Positions 1 to 10,872 of a DNA stretch of 64,000 bases are shown here, one piece after another; the first letter of the stretch is position 1, and each line of letters begins with the position of its first letter. The position numbers and the translations under genes are program-made. The stretch comes from Brassica napus (Eukaryota; Streptophyta; Magnoliopsida; Brassicales; Brassicaceae). The stretch is from positions 13,867,065 to 13,931,064 of the forward strand of contig NC_063452.1 of assembly GCF_020379485.1 (NCBI RefSeq), written 5' to 3'. The notes beneath the pieces were generated by a model, which worked only from the letters and a program-made list of their open reading frames with translations, ran no database searches and was not told where the DNA came from.

Positions 1-1209
1 TTCAAAATCTCCAAAATATTTTCCAAACAAATTTTGTGTAACCAAAGATAGAGCATTATGAAAAAATATTTTATGGAAAAAATGTGGTATTTTGCTTATA
101 TTTTAATATTTAATTATGCATTTCGGTTTATAATTTTATATATTAGTGTAAGATTTTATTAATTAATATTGTTGTATTATTTTTATATATGTGCTAGTTA
201 TTTATAAAAAAATTATGGATATAAATTAATTATGATAAATATAAGTATATTGTAAAATATAAATAATTTTGAAATTAAATTTGAAGTTTTGTTTTCGGAG
301 AAGAACGGTTTGAAACTTCAAACAGAGGTTCGAAAACTTCAAAATAAAGAGTTTTTTCGAAATGCTCTCAATCTGGATCACCCATTAGTCTCTGATTCTT
401 AAGTAATTCGCTATGTCTGAATCGACCAATTCACAGCTAGCATAATTCCAAACTTGGCGTATTTTTAGTTTAACATATGTTTCTGTATATTTTATTAACT
501 TTATTTATGATTTTATAGTTTAATAATGAGAGGGGAATTCTCTCTCGACTCAAATTTCTGTTTGCCATTATTAGGGCCAACTAATCATCACTTAAACTAG
601 CTTTTAGCCCTCGTTCTTATCCAAAAGATTATAAAGATTTTGAAAAGCATTTTATCAAGTAAATTATATTTCCTTAAATTCCACAGGAAATGGATTAATA
701 TAAAGTAAATGAGACAAAAACAAAAAGGTAGCTGAGGTACTACTCGTAATATATTAGGAGGGGTTTGGTGAACAACTTGAAGAAGAGTAAGTTCAAGGGA
801 ATAAAATATACTGTCAGAAAAAGAAAGAAAGAAGGGAAAAACCGTGAAAAACATTCATATGTTGTCAAATATAGTTGGTTGTGAACTGTCTTAATAATAA
901 GAAGCTCCATAGTTTGGTGGATCAGACAAAGACACAAATGAGCTTTTGGATGTTAGATATGACATGAATGCAAATTCACTACTCATTCCACTTCTAAACA
1001 AAGAAAACACATTGCCAGAAGAAGAAATGGATAACAAATAAACTTAGAAGTGAAGCAAATAGATGTGGGTTGAAATTAAGATCCTAAGATCATAGATTGA
1101 AATATAGTAGTCACAAAGGACATTTGATATTTGAACACAAAAATATGTCTGAACTGATGAACGTGAAAGCAGGATATGAAATATACAAATAGCACTATAA
1201 CTGCAAATG
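1..1209. other. AT-rich intergenic DNA
   Basis: No coding region, RNA gene or element terminus was recognised. Short open stretches on the minus strand at about 600-940 are low-complexity and have no recognisable domain. The stretch at 285-360 repeats short 'cttcaaa/gttcgaaa' words but no clear repeat unit. Confidence 0.5.
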
Positions 1210-1560
1210 TAGAACACCTGACCTATCTTTCTCTTTGATTATTGTATCATGTAGCTCCTTGGCAGACGACGGTTACTAGTAGCAGAAAGATATGAGGGTT
1301 TATAAGTTTCAATACTTGAAAGTTCATATGTTCCCCAAATCCAAATGAATTAGGCAGCTGATGTATACCAGTAGATGACCTTTATAGACCTCTATCTTTC
1401 TCTCTTGTGACGTCTCTTGCAAAACATCACGCCTAGTTTTGAGCTCTTCTATGGTTGTTCCCAAACATGTGAGATTCTTGTCAAGATTGTGAATACAGTC
1501 TCCTTTCTCCTCTAGCCATTAAGATACTATATTCATCCATGAATCACAAGGTATGATCAA
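1210..1560 (-). pseudogene. CC-NB-LRR (RPS5/RFL1-like) relic, CC piece joined to LRR piece
   Basis: On the minus strand, about 1375-1560 reads as a decayed coiled-coil N-terminus. It matches the CC domain at 3500-3700 nearly word for word (PCDSWMN, then a stop, then CIHNLDKNLTCLG and TTIEELKTRRDVL). Around 1210-1375 come short LRR-like pieces: a reading like ELHDTIIKEK, matching the KELKDIINKEK segment of the neighbouring copy, and a HLDLG piece. The whole nucleotide-binding domain is absent, so CC and LRR are fused by deletion. In-frame stops exclude a protein. It is the third and most decayed member of the local NLR family. Confidence 0.65.
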
Positions 1561-1949
1561 ATATAGTCTATATTGCAGAAACATGCGAAGCAACTTATTT
1601 GATTCTATACTTCTGGTGAAAGGAAGATGCTAATCAAATGTTGTTGAAACTATTGCAACCAATTCCAAACGTAAACCAAAGTACAAATCAACTTCGAGCA
1701 AATTCAAAAAGTAATTCACATAAAGCAAGAGACAGGAAGAGAGACTTTAACAACAAGAAAACACACAGAGAAAACATATCATCCACTTGGAACATGCTGC
1801 CTGAGAAGCCACAGCCCACTTGACCTTTGTTTGCTTATAATCAAATCTAACACAAAAAGAAAAAAAAAACAGATGCATATTAAAGACTGAAGCAGTTTCA
1901 TTACTTGAAAAATAAATCCTTTGAAAACAAACAAGAGAAGACAGAGAAA
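1561..1949. other. spacer between two NLR remnants
   Basis: This is the region downstream of the minus-strand NLR copy ending at 1950. Nothing else is recognised; a purine-rich tract lies at 1855-1870. Confidence 0.4.
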
Positions 1950-3700
1950 TTAAACCTTTTTGCAAGAAGATAAAAAGCGGGTTTTGGTAGCTTCATCCTT
2001 CCATTCCACCAAACCTTCAATCCATTCTTTTCTACTGTAGCTAATGAAGAGTCCATTTTCACCATGTCTACCACTTTTGGAATCGAGAGGGAGCTTTTTC
2101 AGATTTGGACATCTCATTACACAGATTTCCTTAAGACATGGTAAGGGTAGAGGTTTCCAATGAATATTCTTCAGCTCCGGTAAACTACTGAGTCGAAGAA
2201 TAATCAGCTTTGGAAAGGGAGCAATCCCTGATTCTTCACCTCTGGAAGCTTTCTCTTTGTTTATTATATCTTTTAGTTCTTTTGCACCCAAAACATCAAG
2301 TTCTTTCAAGTTTGAAGCAAACATCAGCAATGTCAGTTCCCTGAGGCAATTGCAATCTTGTATTTTCACTACCGAGAGGCTGGAGAAACATGGGGTGTCC
2401 CACAAATTTTGCAGCTTTGATATCCCAGCAATACTCAAAATACCAGTGTCCCACAAATCCAAGTGAATTAGATTTTTCAACCCAAGCAAACCCATAGGCA
2501 AGTGATGTATATCAGTTCCTGACAAGTTTAGATATTGCAAGGAACGTAGTTCTGATATGCTTTCGGGCAATTCATTGAGATCTCTATTTTGCGATAGGTC
2601 CAAAACATACTAGTTTTGGCATGTACTTGAAGAATTCACTTGAGATCTCTCCCAACTTTGCCTTTTGCAAGAGCAAGGTTGTGAGTTGGAGACATTCATG
2701 ACTTCCACGGAGATAGAGAATCTTGTTATGCATCAGTGACACCCTTCTCACAATGTTCCAGTTCTTAACCTTTGGCATTTTTAAGGACCGCACACCTGCA
2801 TGCACAATGAAAGCCTCTTTTCCTTGTCCCAAGTCAGACGCAATCCACAAGGCCATTTCACGGATAATATCATGCATACACACTTTATTTGTTACATCCC
2901 CCATCAACAATGATGCACGAACAAGACTACCAATTATCTCATAACCCTTGTTCTCCGCCCTTTCGATATCTTCATTTCCATCAATAAGCCCTTCGCATAT
3001 CCAATAGTCTATCAGTTCTGATTTTTGAATTTTATAATCTTCTGGAAATAAAGCGCAATATAGAAAACACAATTTGAGACGCTCCTCTTTAAGATTATCA
3101 TAGCTATACTTCAAAAGCGGGAGAATCTGATCTTCCATGCCGGAAAACTCGATGGCGTATGAAGTCAAAACATCTATGGCATGACGCCATTCTTGTACCG
3201 TCCTCGACATTTTCTAGCAACTGTTCTTGCAAGATCAGGATCGCTTCCAAGCGTTACTTGTCCAACCTTCTTTTGGAACAAATCAAATGCGTCATTGTCC
3301 GAGAGGCACTGGACCTCCATTGGCTCTTCGACTCCCATATGTGCACATACATCTTGAGAACGAGTAGTGAATGCCACTTTGCATCTGTTTTCTACTGTTG
3401 GAAAGGGGACTCCAGTTCAACATTTTTAGCACTAAGAAGATCATTGGATCTGTTTTCAATAGTGTCAACTCTATTTAGCCGTACCTGGATTTCGCCAAGC
3501 CTTTGCAGACCTCTATCCTCCTCTCTTGTGACCCTTCTTGACAAATCATCACGCCTAGCTCTGAGCTCTTCCATGGTAGTCTCCAAAAATGTGAGATTCT
3601 TCTCAAGATTGTGAATATAACCTCCTTTCTCGTCATGCCATCGAGAAACTTCATTCATACATGAATCACAGGGTATCGATATAGATACGCAGTTCCCCAT
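1950..3700 (-). pseudogene. CC-NB-LRR resistance-type gene (RPS5/RFL1-like), broken
   Basis: Intracellular immune receptors of this family carry an acylated CC domain, an NB-ARC ATPase and LRRs. The start chosen is 3700, giving MGNCVS, with Gly2/Cys4 placed for N-myristoylation and palmitoylation as in RPS5. The CC domain runs 3700 to about 3395. A deletion then removes the P-loop and kinase-2 and joins straight to the RNBS-B segment ([13 protein letters not shown], about 3377-3335). A second small deletion near 3215 removes the GLPL motif and shifts frame (KCRG meets RTVQEW). The rest of NB-ARC follows to [11 protein letters not shown] (MHD motif). One extra base near 2611 shifts frame at the start of the LRRs, which continue to FLSSCKKV at 1950. 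With no P-loop and several frameshifts it cannot make a normal NLR. It faces the plus-strand copy that begins at 5088. Family assignment is from remembered RFL1/RPS5 sequence features. Confidence 0.85.
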
Positions 3701-3886
3701 TTTAGAGAGAGTGAGAGATCTGACAAAACTAGAGAGAAGGCAAAACAATAATTAAAGATTATAGATTTTCTTTTTTCGTCCACAAAAATAAGATCATGTC
3801 GTTGACTTTGGTGGGACATACTAATTTCAAAGTCTTCTCCAAGTAGCACACGCTTGACAATCTCGCAATCTCGTCGTAATACTCAA

Positions 3887-4219
3887 ATGGCACCTGCCTC
3901 ATCAATCATATCACGCCACGTGGCAGTTATTAAACCCGTTGTCCACTCGAGCGTGTATGACTCTCTCCGTACTAACCTTCCTGGAGAGTTTATGGGATAC
4001 AGAGACTTCCCGTTTGTGATCCGACCGGGAGAATCCAGAGACCCGAGGAGATGATCCGGTTCGAGACAGAGATTGTGCGGGTTGCTCCGGCGGCGGAAAC
4101 CCACTGTGAAGGAGGAGCCTTTTAAATGAAAGAGAACAAAGTATGTCATGATGAAATTTACGATGATGTTGTTGTCGGTAACGGACATTACACAAAGCCA
4201 TGTCGCGCTGAAGTTCCTG
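3887..4219 (+). pseudogene. FMO GS-OX-like first-exon fragment, gutted
   Basis: From the ATG at 3887 the reading gives MAPASS, RHVAVI, then jumps to PVVHSSVYDSLRTNLP and MGYRDFPFV. Compared with the intact FMO at 33582 it has lost the FAD-binding Rossmann segment (GAGAAG and about 45 following residues). A second deletion and a stop at 4052 remove the segment equivalent to FPSHGEVLAYLQ. Homology resumes with MIRFETE and VRVAPAAE, and ends with VVVGNGHY and AEVPG at the expected first splice donor (GGTAAG near 4218). Later exons are not found. It lies between two opposed NLR remnants, so FMO and NLR genes were probably duplicated together. Confidence 0.8.
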
Positions 4220-4419
4220 GTAAGATAAGCTTTACTCATAAGAGTAAGTGTGATTGGTTCTAAGATATTAGGAGAATCGCAACAATTTGCTTATCTTATT
4301 ATAGTCTTAGCCTACTATATCAATGTTCCTAACCAATTTCGCAAAAGTATTTAAACATATCATACATATCTTGTGTAGTAAGTAATTTTTTGCTGGTTGC
4401 TTGTGTTTTTGTTCAAGTA

Positions 4420-4789
4420 ATGCCGAGGCTGAACTACGTGATTATGGTGACCGCGCAGATGGATAGTGCCAGATGAGCCAAAGGACCACATGTGGGTAGT
4501 CACATGGGGACCGTGAGAGTGGATAGTGCCGGTAGATCCTATATTATCGACCCTTTCTTTTGCAGATACTTACGAGGAACACCGTAGGATAGGAGTCATG
4601 GATGGTGCTACACATTTGGTTTTTATTTTCAAAAACTTTTAGTTAAGTTATGTAAGACTATGGTTTTATTCTATTCAGTTTTCATTTGAATTCAAGGATG
4701 TTTGTAAAACTTTTCATTTGAAGTAAAGGAAATATTGAACTGAAATGAAGTGTATTTTGAAAGTAAGATCCTTGGGGACGGGTGTTACA
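4420..4789 (+). repeat. partial Gypsy-type LTR (3' portion)
   Basis: The segment ends in GGGACGGGTGTTACA at 4775-4789, the usual 3' end of plant Ty3/Gypsy LTRs that begin TGTAACACCC. No matching left end is seen, so it is a 5'-truncated solo LTR or fragment. Orientation and class rest on the terminus alone. Confidence 0.45.
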
Positions 4790-5087
4790 GTTGAGCCTAT
4801 TTTGTTTGGGACAAAAAGAGGATGAGAAGAAGAGAAGAATCAGAGGAAGGAAGAAAAAGAGGAGAGGATATTTTTTGATGATGATCGTTGTGTACACAAC
4901 AAGAACATAGCTAAATAGAGAATTAAAATAAGGCTTTACTGAGTAACAAGCAGACCAATAAGTACTTAAACGAGGCCCAACGATGAGTCTTTGTGTGCTT
5001 CTTGACCCGGATTTATCATCTTCATCCTCACTGCTTTGCTCAGGACCAGTTGAATTTCAAAATTTCAGATCTCTTCCTTGCTGAAAA

Positions 5088-6121
5088 ATGGGAATTTCTT
5101 TCTCGATACCTTGTGATCCTTGTATAAACAAAATATCTCACTGGCTGGACGAGAGAATAGCTTGTGTACACGACCTCAAGAAGAATGTCACGTCTCTAGT
5201 GACAACCATGGAAGAGCTACAGGCTAAGCGGGATGATTGGTCAAGGAGGATAAGAGGTTTTCAAAGGCTTGCCGAAGTCCAGGTATGGCTCACTAGAGTT
5301 GAGACTATAGAAAAAGAAGTCAACGTTCTCCTTAGTGCTAGAGATGTAGAACTTCAAAAGCTGTGTCTTTGTGGGTTTTGTTCTAACAGCTTAAAATCGA
5401 GCTATCGTTATGGTAGAAGGTGGATTTGTCTTGCTTCTAGATGACATATGGGAGAAGGTGGATTTAACTAAGATTGGAATCCCAATTCCAACATCAGAAA
5501 ACAAATGCAAAGTGGCATTCACCACTCGTTCCCAAGATGTATGTGCACACATGGGAGTCGAAGCGCCAATGGAAGTCCAATGCCTCTCGGACAATGACGC
5601 ATTTCATTTGTTTCAAAAGAAGGTTGGACAAGTAACGCTTGGAAGCGTCCAGAGATCCCTGATCTTGCAAGAATCGTTGCTAGAAAATGTCGAGGCCTAC
5701 CGTTGGCTCTCAATGTCATAGGCGAGACCATGTCATGCAAGAGGACGATACAAGAGTGGCATCACGCGATAGATGTCTTGACTTCATACGCCATCGAGTT
5801 TTCTGGCATGGAAGACAAGATCCTACCGCTTCTGACGTTTAGCTACGATAGTCTTAAAGAAGAGAAGGTCAAATCGTGTTTGTTGTATTGCGCTTTACTT
5901 CCAGAAGATTACCAAATTCTTAAAGAAACATTGATTGGCTACTGGATATGCGAAGGTATTATAGATGCAAGTGACGGTACAGAAAAGGCCGAGAACAAGG
6001 GTTATGAAATTATCGGTAGTCTTGTTCGTGCATCCTTGTTGATGGATCGTCACGGAACTAAGACTGTCTGTATGCATGACGTTGTTCGAGAAATGGCTTT
6101 GTGGATTGCATCTGATTTGGG
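5088..6121 (+). pseudogene. CC-NB-LRR (RPS5/RFL1-like), 5' half, split by a Copia element
   Basis: The start at 5088 gives [12 protein letters not shown], again an acylation-type N-terminus. The CC domain (about 95 residues) is followed by [19 protein letters not shown], the conserved end of the family's CC region. Then comes a deletion with a frame change near 5410: the P-loop is gone but kinase-2 ([11 protein letters not shown]) and RNBS-B ([13 protein letters not shown]) are present. A frameshift near 5648 precedes [15 protein letters not shown] (GLPL), [33 protein letters not shown] and [17 protein letters not shown] (MHD motif). The reading stops where the Copia target duplication begins at 6122; the LRR half continues at 10873. 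It differs from the minus-strand copy in keeping kinase-2 and GLPL, so the two copies decayed separately. Confidence 0.85.
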
Positions 6122-6126
6122 AAAAC

Positions 6127-6411
6127 TGTTGAAGTAAGCTCGAAGTTAGCTTGAGAAAGAAGCTATACTAATCCTAATAAGAATATGATGTTTAGAGATA
6201 AGGATAAAAGTGTTTAGAGTTATCCATATATATTTGATTACTATTAGGATTAGGATAGAGAGAATATATATATACCAATGTCGTGTTAAGGGCATTGTGT
6301 GAGAGATTTGAGAGTTTGAGAGAGCTTAAGTTTTGTGTAAGTTTCTTAAGCTAATAAGAAGAGTCATTTCTTATTAATCCTTGTGTTTACACCAAACGTT
6401 TGAGAACAATA
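6127..6411 (+). repeat. 5' LTR of Copia element
   Basis: The 285-bp LTR starts TGTTG and ends CAATA. It contains a TATA-rich stretch near 6268-6280 as a likely promoter. It matches 10583-10867 with six single-base differences, all downstream of about position 205 of the LTR. Confidence 0.95.
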
Positions 6412-6413
6412 AT

Positions 6414-6425
6414 TGGTATCATAGC
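6414..6425 (+). promoter_or_regulatory. primer-binding site (initiator tRNA-Met type)
   Basis: TGGTATCATAGC lies two bases after the LTR. It matches the usual plant Copia site complementary to the 3' end of initiator tRNA-Met, with one mismatch (T for G at the ninth base). Confidence 0.85.
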
Positions 6426-6437
6426 ACAAAAGGATTC

Positions 6438-9400
6438 ATGGGGGATCTAGTTGTGGCGAATTCGAAACCTAAAAAAGGAGGATCTTCAATCAAGTGTCCT
6501 ATACTTAATGCAACAAACTATACTGTATGGGCCATGAGAATGAAGATACTACTCAAGGTGCATGAGGTCTGGGAGATCATAGAGACTGAAACAATTAACG
6601 ACAAGAAGAATAATATGGCAATGGCGCTATTGTTTCAGTCAATACCAGAAGTACTTATACTTCAAGTTGGAGAACTTGATACTGCCAAGAAGGTTTGGGA
6701 GGCGATCAAAATACGGCACGTGGGAGCGGAAAGAGTTAAAGAGGCAAGACTACAGACATTGATGGCCGATTTTGATCGACTCACAATGAAGGAGACATAG
6801 ACAATAGATGATTTTACGGGGAAGCTCTCGGAGATATCATCAAAATCAGCAGCATTAGGAGAGGATATAGAAGAAACAAAACTTGTTAAGAAGTTCCTAA
6901 AGAGTTTACCGCGAAAGAAGTATATTGACATCGTGGCTGCACTAGAACAAGTCTTGGATCTTAAGACTACTGGTTTTGAAGATATCGTTGGCCGTTTGAA
7001 AGCATATGAAGAACGGATAGCTGATGAAGAAGAGCAAAAGGAGGATCAAAGCAAGTTGTTATATGCTAACAATGATCAACAATCTCAACGCGACTTCAAT
7101 AATGAATACAGAGGCAGAGGCCGAGGAAGAGGTTCCTATAGAGGCAGAGGCCGAGGAAGGTACAATGGAACATATAACGGAGCCAACAATGGATACAGAG
7201 ACGCGTCCAAAGTTACATGTTTCAGATGCGATAAAGTTGGGCATTATGTCATGCAATGTCCCGACAGGCTACTAAAACTGCAAGAGGTACAAGAAGCTGA
7301 AACGACCGAGACACAAGAGGCAGATGAGCTCATGATGCACGAGGTTGTTTATTTGAATGAAGGAAAGATAGTACCAAGCAACTATGAAGTCAACAACAGT
7401 GAAAATAACGTCTGGTATCTCGACAACGGAGCGAGTAACCACATGAGCGGAGATAGGAGATATTTCTCTTCCATTGATGACTCCATCACAGGAAAAGTAC
7501 GCTTTGGCGATGACTCCCGCATTGACATCAAAGGGAAGGGAATCATAGAGTTTACGGACAGGAACGGTGAGCCAAGGAAGATAACCGACGTGTACTACAT
7601 TCCAGATCTAAAGAGTAACATCATTAGTCTTGGGCAGGCCACTGAAACTGGTTGTGATATAAGAATGAAAGGAGAAACTCTAATAATGCGTGATCGTGAA
7701 GGAAAGCTAATTGCGAGAGCAACACGTTCCAAGAACAGACTTTACAAGGTAAGAATGAGACTCAAAGAGACCATATGTTATCTTTCTACCAAAACAAGTG
7801 ATTCGAGCAGGTGGCACGCACGGCTGGGGCACGTAAATATAGATACTATGAAGTCTATGATATCACGAGAATTGGTTACTGGAATACCGAAAATTGATGT
7901 CGAGGCCAAGATATGTGGTTCATGTTTACTTGGGAAGCAAGCAAGACAGCCTTTTCCGAAAGCTACCCTATATCGAGCAGAGAAGATACTTGAACTCATA
8001 CATGGCGATTTGTGCGGTCCTATCACACCAAGTACGAGCGCTGGAAATAGGTACATCTTGGTACTCATCGATGACTACTCAAGATACATGTGGACAGCTC
8101 TACTAAAAGAGAAAAGCGATGCATTTAGTAAGTTCAAAAACTTCAAGCTTCTGGTCGAACAAGAATCAAAGACGCCCATACAGACATTCAGAACAGACAG
8201 AGGAGGAGAGTTTGTGTCTCACGAGTTCAACTCGTTTGGCAATGAATCTGGCATCAAAAGACATCTTACGGCTCCGTATAGTCCACAGCAAAACGGAGTC
8301 GTTGAAAGGTGTAACCGGACGTTGATGGAGATGACCAGGAGCATAATGAAGCACATGCCGATTCCAAATTATCTTTGGGGGGAAGCAGTAAGACATTCGA
8401 CCTTTCTTCTCAATAGAATAGCGACGAGAGCCGTTAAAGATCGAACCCCGTATGAGATGTTTCATGAAAAAAAGCCGAATGTTAGTCACTTGAAGATTTT
8501 TGGATGCATAGGATATGCAAAAGTTGATGCAAAGTTTCTGAGAAAGCTCGACGACAGATCATGGATGTTGGTTCATCTTGGAACAGAACCTGGTTCCAAA
8601 GCATATCAAATGTTCAACCCTCAGACGCAGAAAGTCATAGTGAGCAGAGATGTTGTGTTTGATGAAACAAAGAGATGGAATTGGAGTTCAAACTCGAGTG
8701 ATCAAAACGGAGCCGGAATTTTCAAGATTACAGTTGGGACGTTTGGTAATCACGGCCTGCGTGAAACAGAGGATGAACAGAGCAAAACAGAGCCGAGACA
8801 GAACAAAACAGAGCCGAAAGCTGTGGAAGAAGCAATCGAAGCAGAAACACATGAGGAAGACGATGAAGAAACAGACGAAGAAGATGATGTGATGCAAGAT
8901 CAGTCATCAACTGGGCTAAGACGGTCCCAACGTGCTAGTACAAAACCAAAGTACTTAGAAGATTATGTGTTGTTCCTTGCGAAAGAAGAAGGGGAGCGAC
9001 TATTAATGTGTTTTAACGACGAGCCAACTTGCTTCGAGGAAGCTATGAGATTCAAAGAATGGATGTGCGCATGTGAAGATGAAATAGAATCAATAACAAA
9101 ACTTGATTCTTGAACGCTTGTGGAGCTCCCACCCGGAGCTAAAGCAATTGGATTAAAATGGATATTCAAGATAAAGAGAAACTCCGACGGAAGCATCAAC
9201 AAATACAAGTCTCGACTGGTCGCTAAGGGATATGTTCAAAGGTATGGAGTAGATTATGAGGAAGTATTCGCACCTGTTGCCAGAATAGAAACAATACGGT
9301 TGCTTATCAATCTTGCAGCAACAAATGGGTGGGAAATACATCACCTGGATGTAAAGACTGCCTTCTTACATGGGGAACTAAAGGAGACAGTCTATGTCAC

Positions 9401-10610
9401 ACAGCCGGAAGGTTTTGAGGTAAAAGGAAGCGAACATAAGGTGTATAAACTCAAGAAAGTGTTGTATGGATTAAAACAGGCCCCTAGGGCTTGGAATGAT
9501 AAGCTAAATAAGATCCTACTCGGTTTCAAGTTCACCCGCTGCTTGAAAGAACCATCAGTGTAAAGGAAGGAAATAGGAGGGAAGCTTCTGGTTGTTGCAG
9601 TATTCGTCGATGATCTTTTTGCTACAGGAACCTGCATGAAGGCGATCAATGAGTTCAAAAAGGAGATGGCCAGCACGTTTGATACGAGTAATCTCGGTCG
9701 ACTTACTTACTACCTTGGCATCGAGGTTAATCAACACGACAGCGGGATCACTTTGAAACAGAACAGATACGCATTAAAGATCCTAGAAGAGGCTGGCATG
9801 AATGAATGCAACTCCGTGCATGTTCCAATGGAGTCGGGTCTCAAGTTAGCGAAATCAGAAGATGAGAATGAGATTGATGCGACGAGTTACAGGAAAATCA
9901 TTGGCTGTTTCAGATATCTACTACATACAAGGCCTGATATCTCCTATGCAGTAGATGTGTTAAGTCGATTCATGCAAAGTCCCCGAGACTCTCATGGAGC
10001 AGCTATGAAGCAGTGCTTAAGGTATCTAAAGGGAACCACATCATTCGGTATCACGTTTGAGAGGTCAGGAAGGAATGCAACTACATTGGTTGGCTATAGT
10101 GATAGTAGTCACAATGTAGATCCAGATGATGGGAGAAGCACAACCGGGCATATTTTCTACTTTGGACAAAGTCCAATCACGTGGTGTAGTCAGAAGCAAG
10201 ATACCGCGGCACTATCATCCTGCAAGGCTGAGTTCATGGCAGGTACTGAGGCAGCAAGACAAGCCATTTGGCTCCAGGATCTAATTCGAGAGATCATCGG
10301 AGTTCCTTGTGCAAAGACAGTCATACGCATTGACAATAGATCAGCGATAGCCTTAACGAAGAATCCGGTGTTTCATGGTCGAAGTAAACACATTCACACG
10401 AGGTACCATTTTATTAGAGAATGTGTTGAGAGGGGACTTATGGAAGTTGAACATGTACCCGGAACCGAGCAAAAGGCAGACATACTCACCAAGGCTCTTG
10501 GAAGAGTCAAGTACAAAGAAATGAGAGAGCTCATTGGCGTTCACAATGTGGAAGAGAAGAACTTCAAGCTTAGAAGGGAGATTGTTGAAGTAAGCTCGAA
10601 GTTAGCTTGA
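6438..10610 (+). pseudogene. Copia gag-pol polyprotein with three internal stops
   Basis: The start at 6438 gives MGDLVVANSKPKKGG. One frame runs 1,391 codons, broken by TAG at 6798, TGA at 9111 and TAA at 9561, with no frameshift. Domains in order: Gag (UBN2-like); RGRGRG basic stretch; zinc knuckle CFRCDKVGHYVMQC (residues about 261-274); protease with the variant DNGASNHMSG; integrase HHCC (HARLGH...CGSCLLGKQ); catalytic D524, D587 and E623; reverse transcriptase with FVDD (Asp1058/1059); and RNase H with the DTAALSSCKAEFMA region. The frame ends at 10610, 28 bases inside the 3' LTR. The TGA replaces the position where related elements have Trp before TLVELPPG, and the TAA falls where Tyr is usual. 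Such a copy could move only with proteins supplied by relatives. Confidence 0.93.
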
Positions 10611-10867
10611 GAAAGAAGCTATACTAATCCTAATAAGAATATGATGTTTAGAGATAAGGATAAAAGTGTTTAGAGTTATCCATATATATTTGATTACTAT
10701 TAGGATTAGGATAGAGAGAATATATATATACCAATGTCGTGTTAAGGGCATTGTGTGAGAGATTTGAGAGTTTGAGAGAGCTTAAGATTTGTGTAAGTTT
10801 CTTAAGCTACTAAGAATAGTCAGTTTTTATTAATCCTTGTGTTTACACCAAAAGTTTGAGAACAATA
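10583..10867 (+). repeat. 3' LTR of Copia element
   Basis: This 285-bp partner of the LTR at 6127 is preceded by the purine-rich AGAAGGGAGA and followed by the AAAAC duplication. Confidence 0.95.
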
Positions 10868-10872
10868 AAAAC

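Larger units (their letters stand above)
6122..10872 (+). mobile_element. Copia LTR retrotransposon, complete but with stop codons
   Basis: Two 285-bp LTRs (6127-6411, 10583-10867) begin TGTTGAAG and end GAACAATA and are flanked by the 5-bp duplication AAAAC (6122-6126 and 10868-10872). A primer-binding site, one gag-pol reading frame and a purine tract (about 10571-10581) lie in the order expected of Copia, with integrase before reverse transcriptase. Six substitutions separate the LTRs. The insertion sits inside an NLR remnant just after its MHD motif, and the host reading resumes with KEAFVVRAG. Confidence 0.95.
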
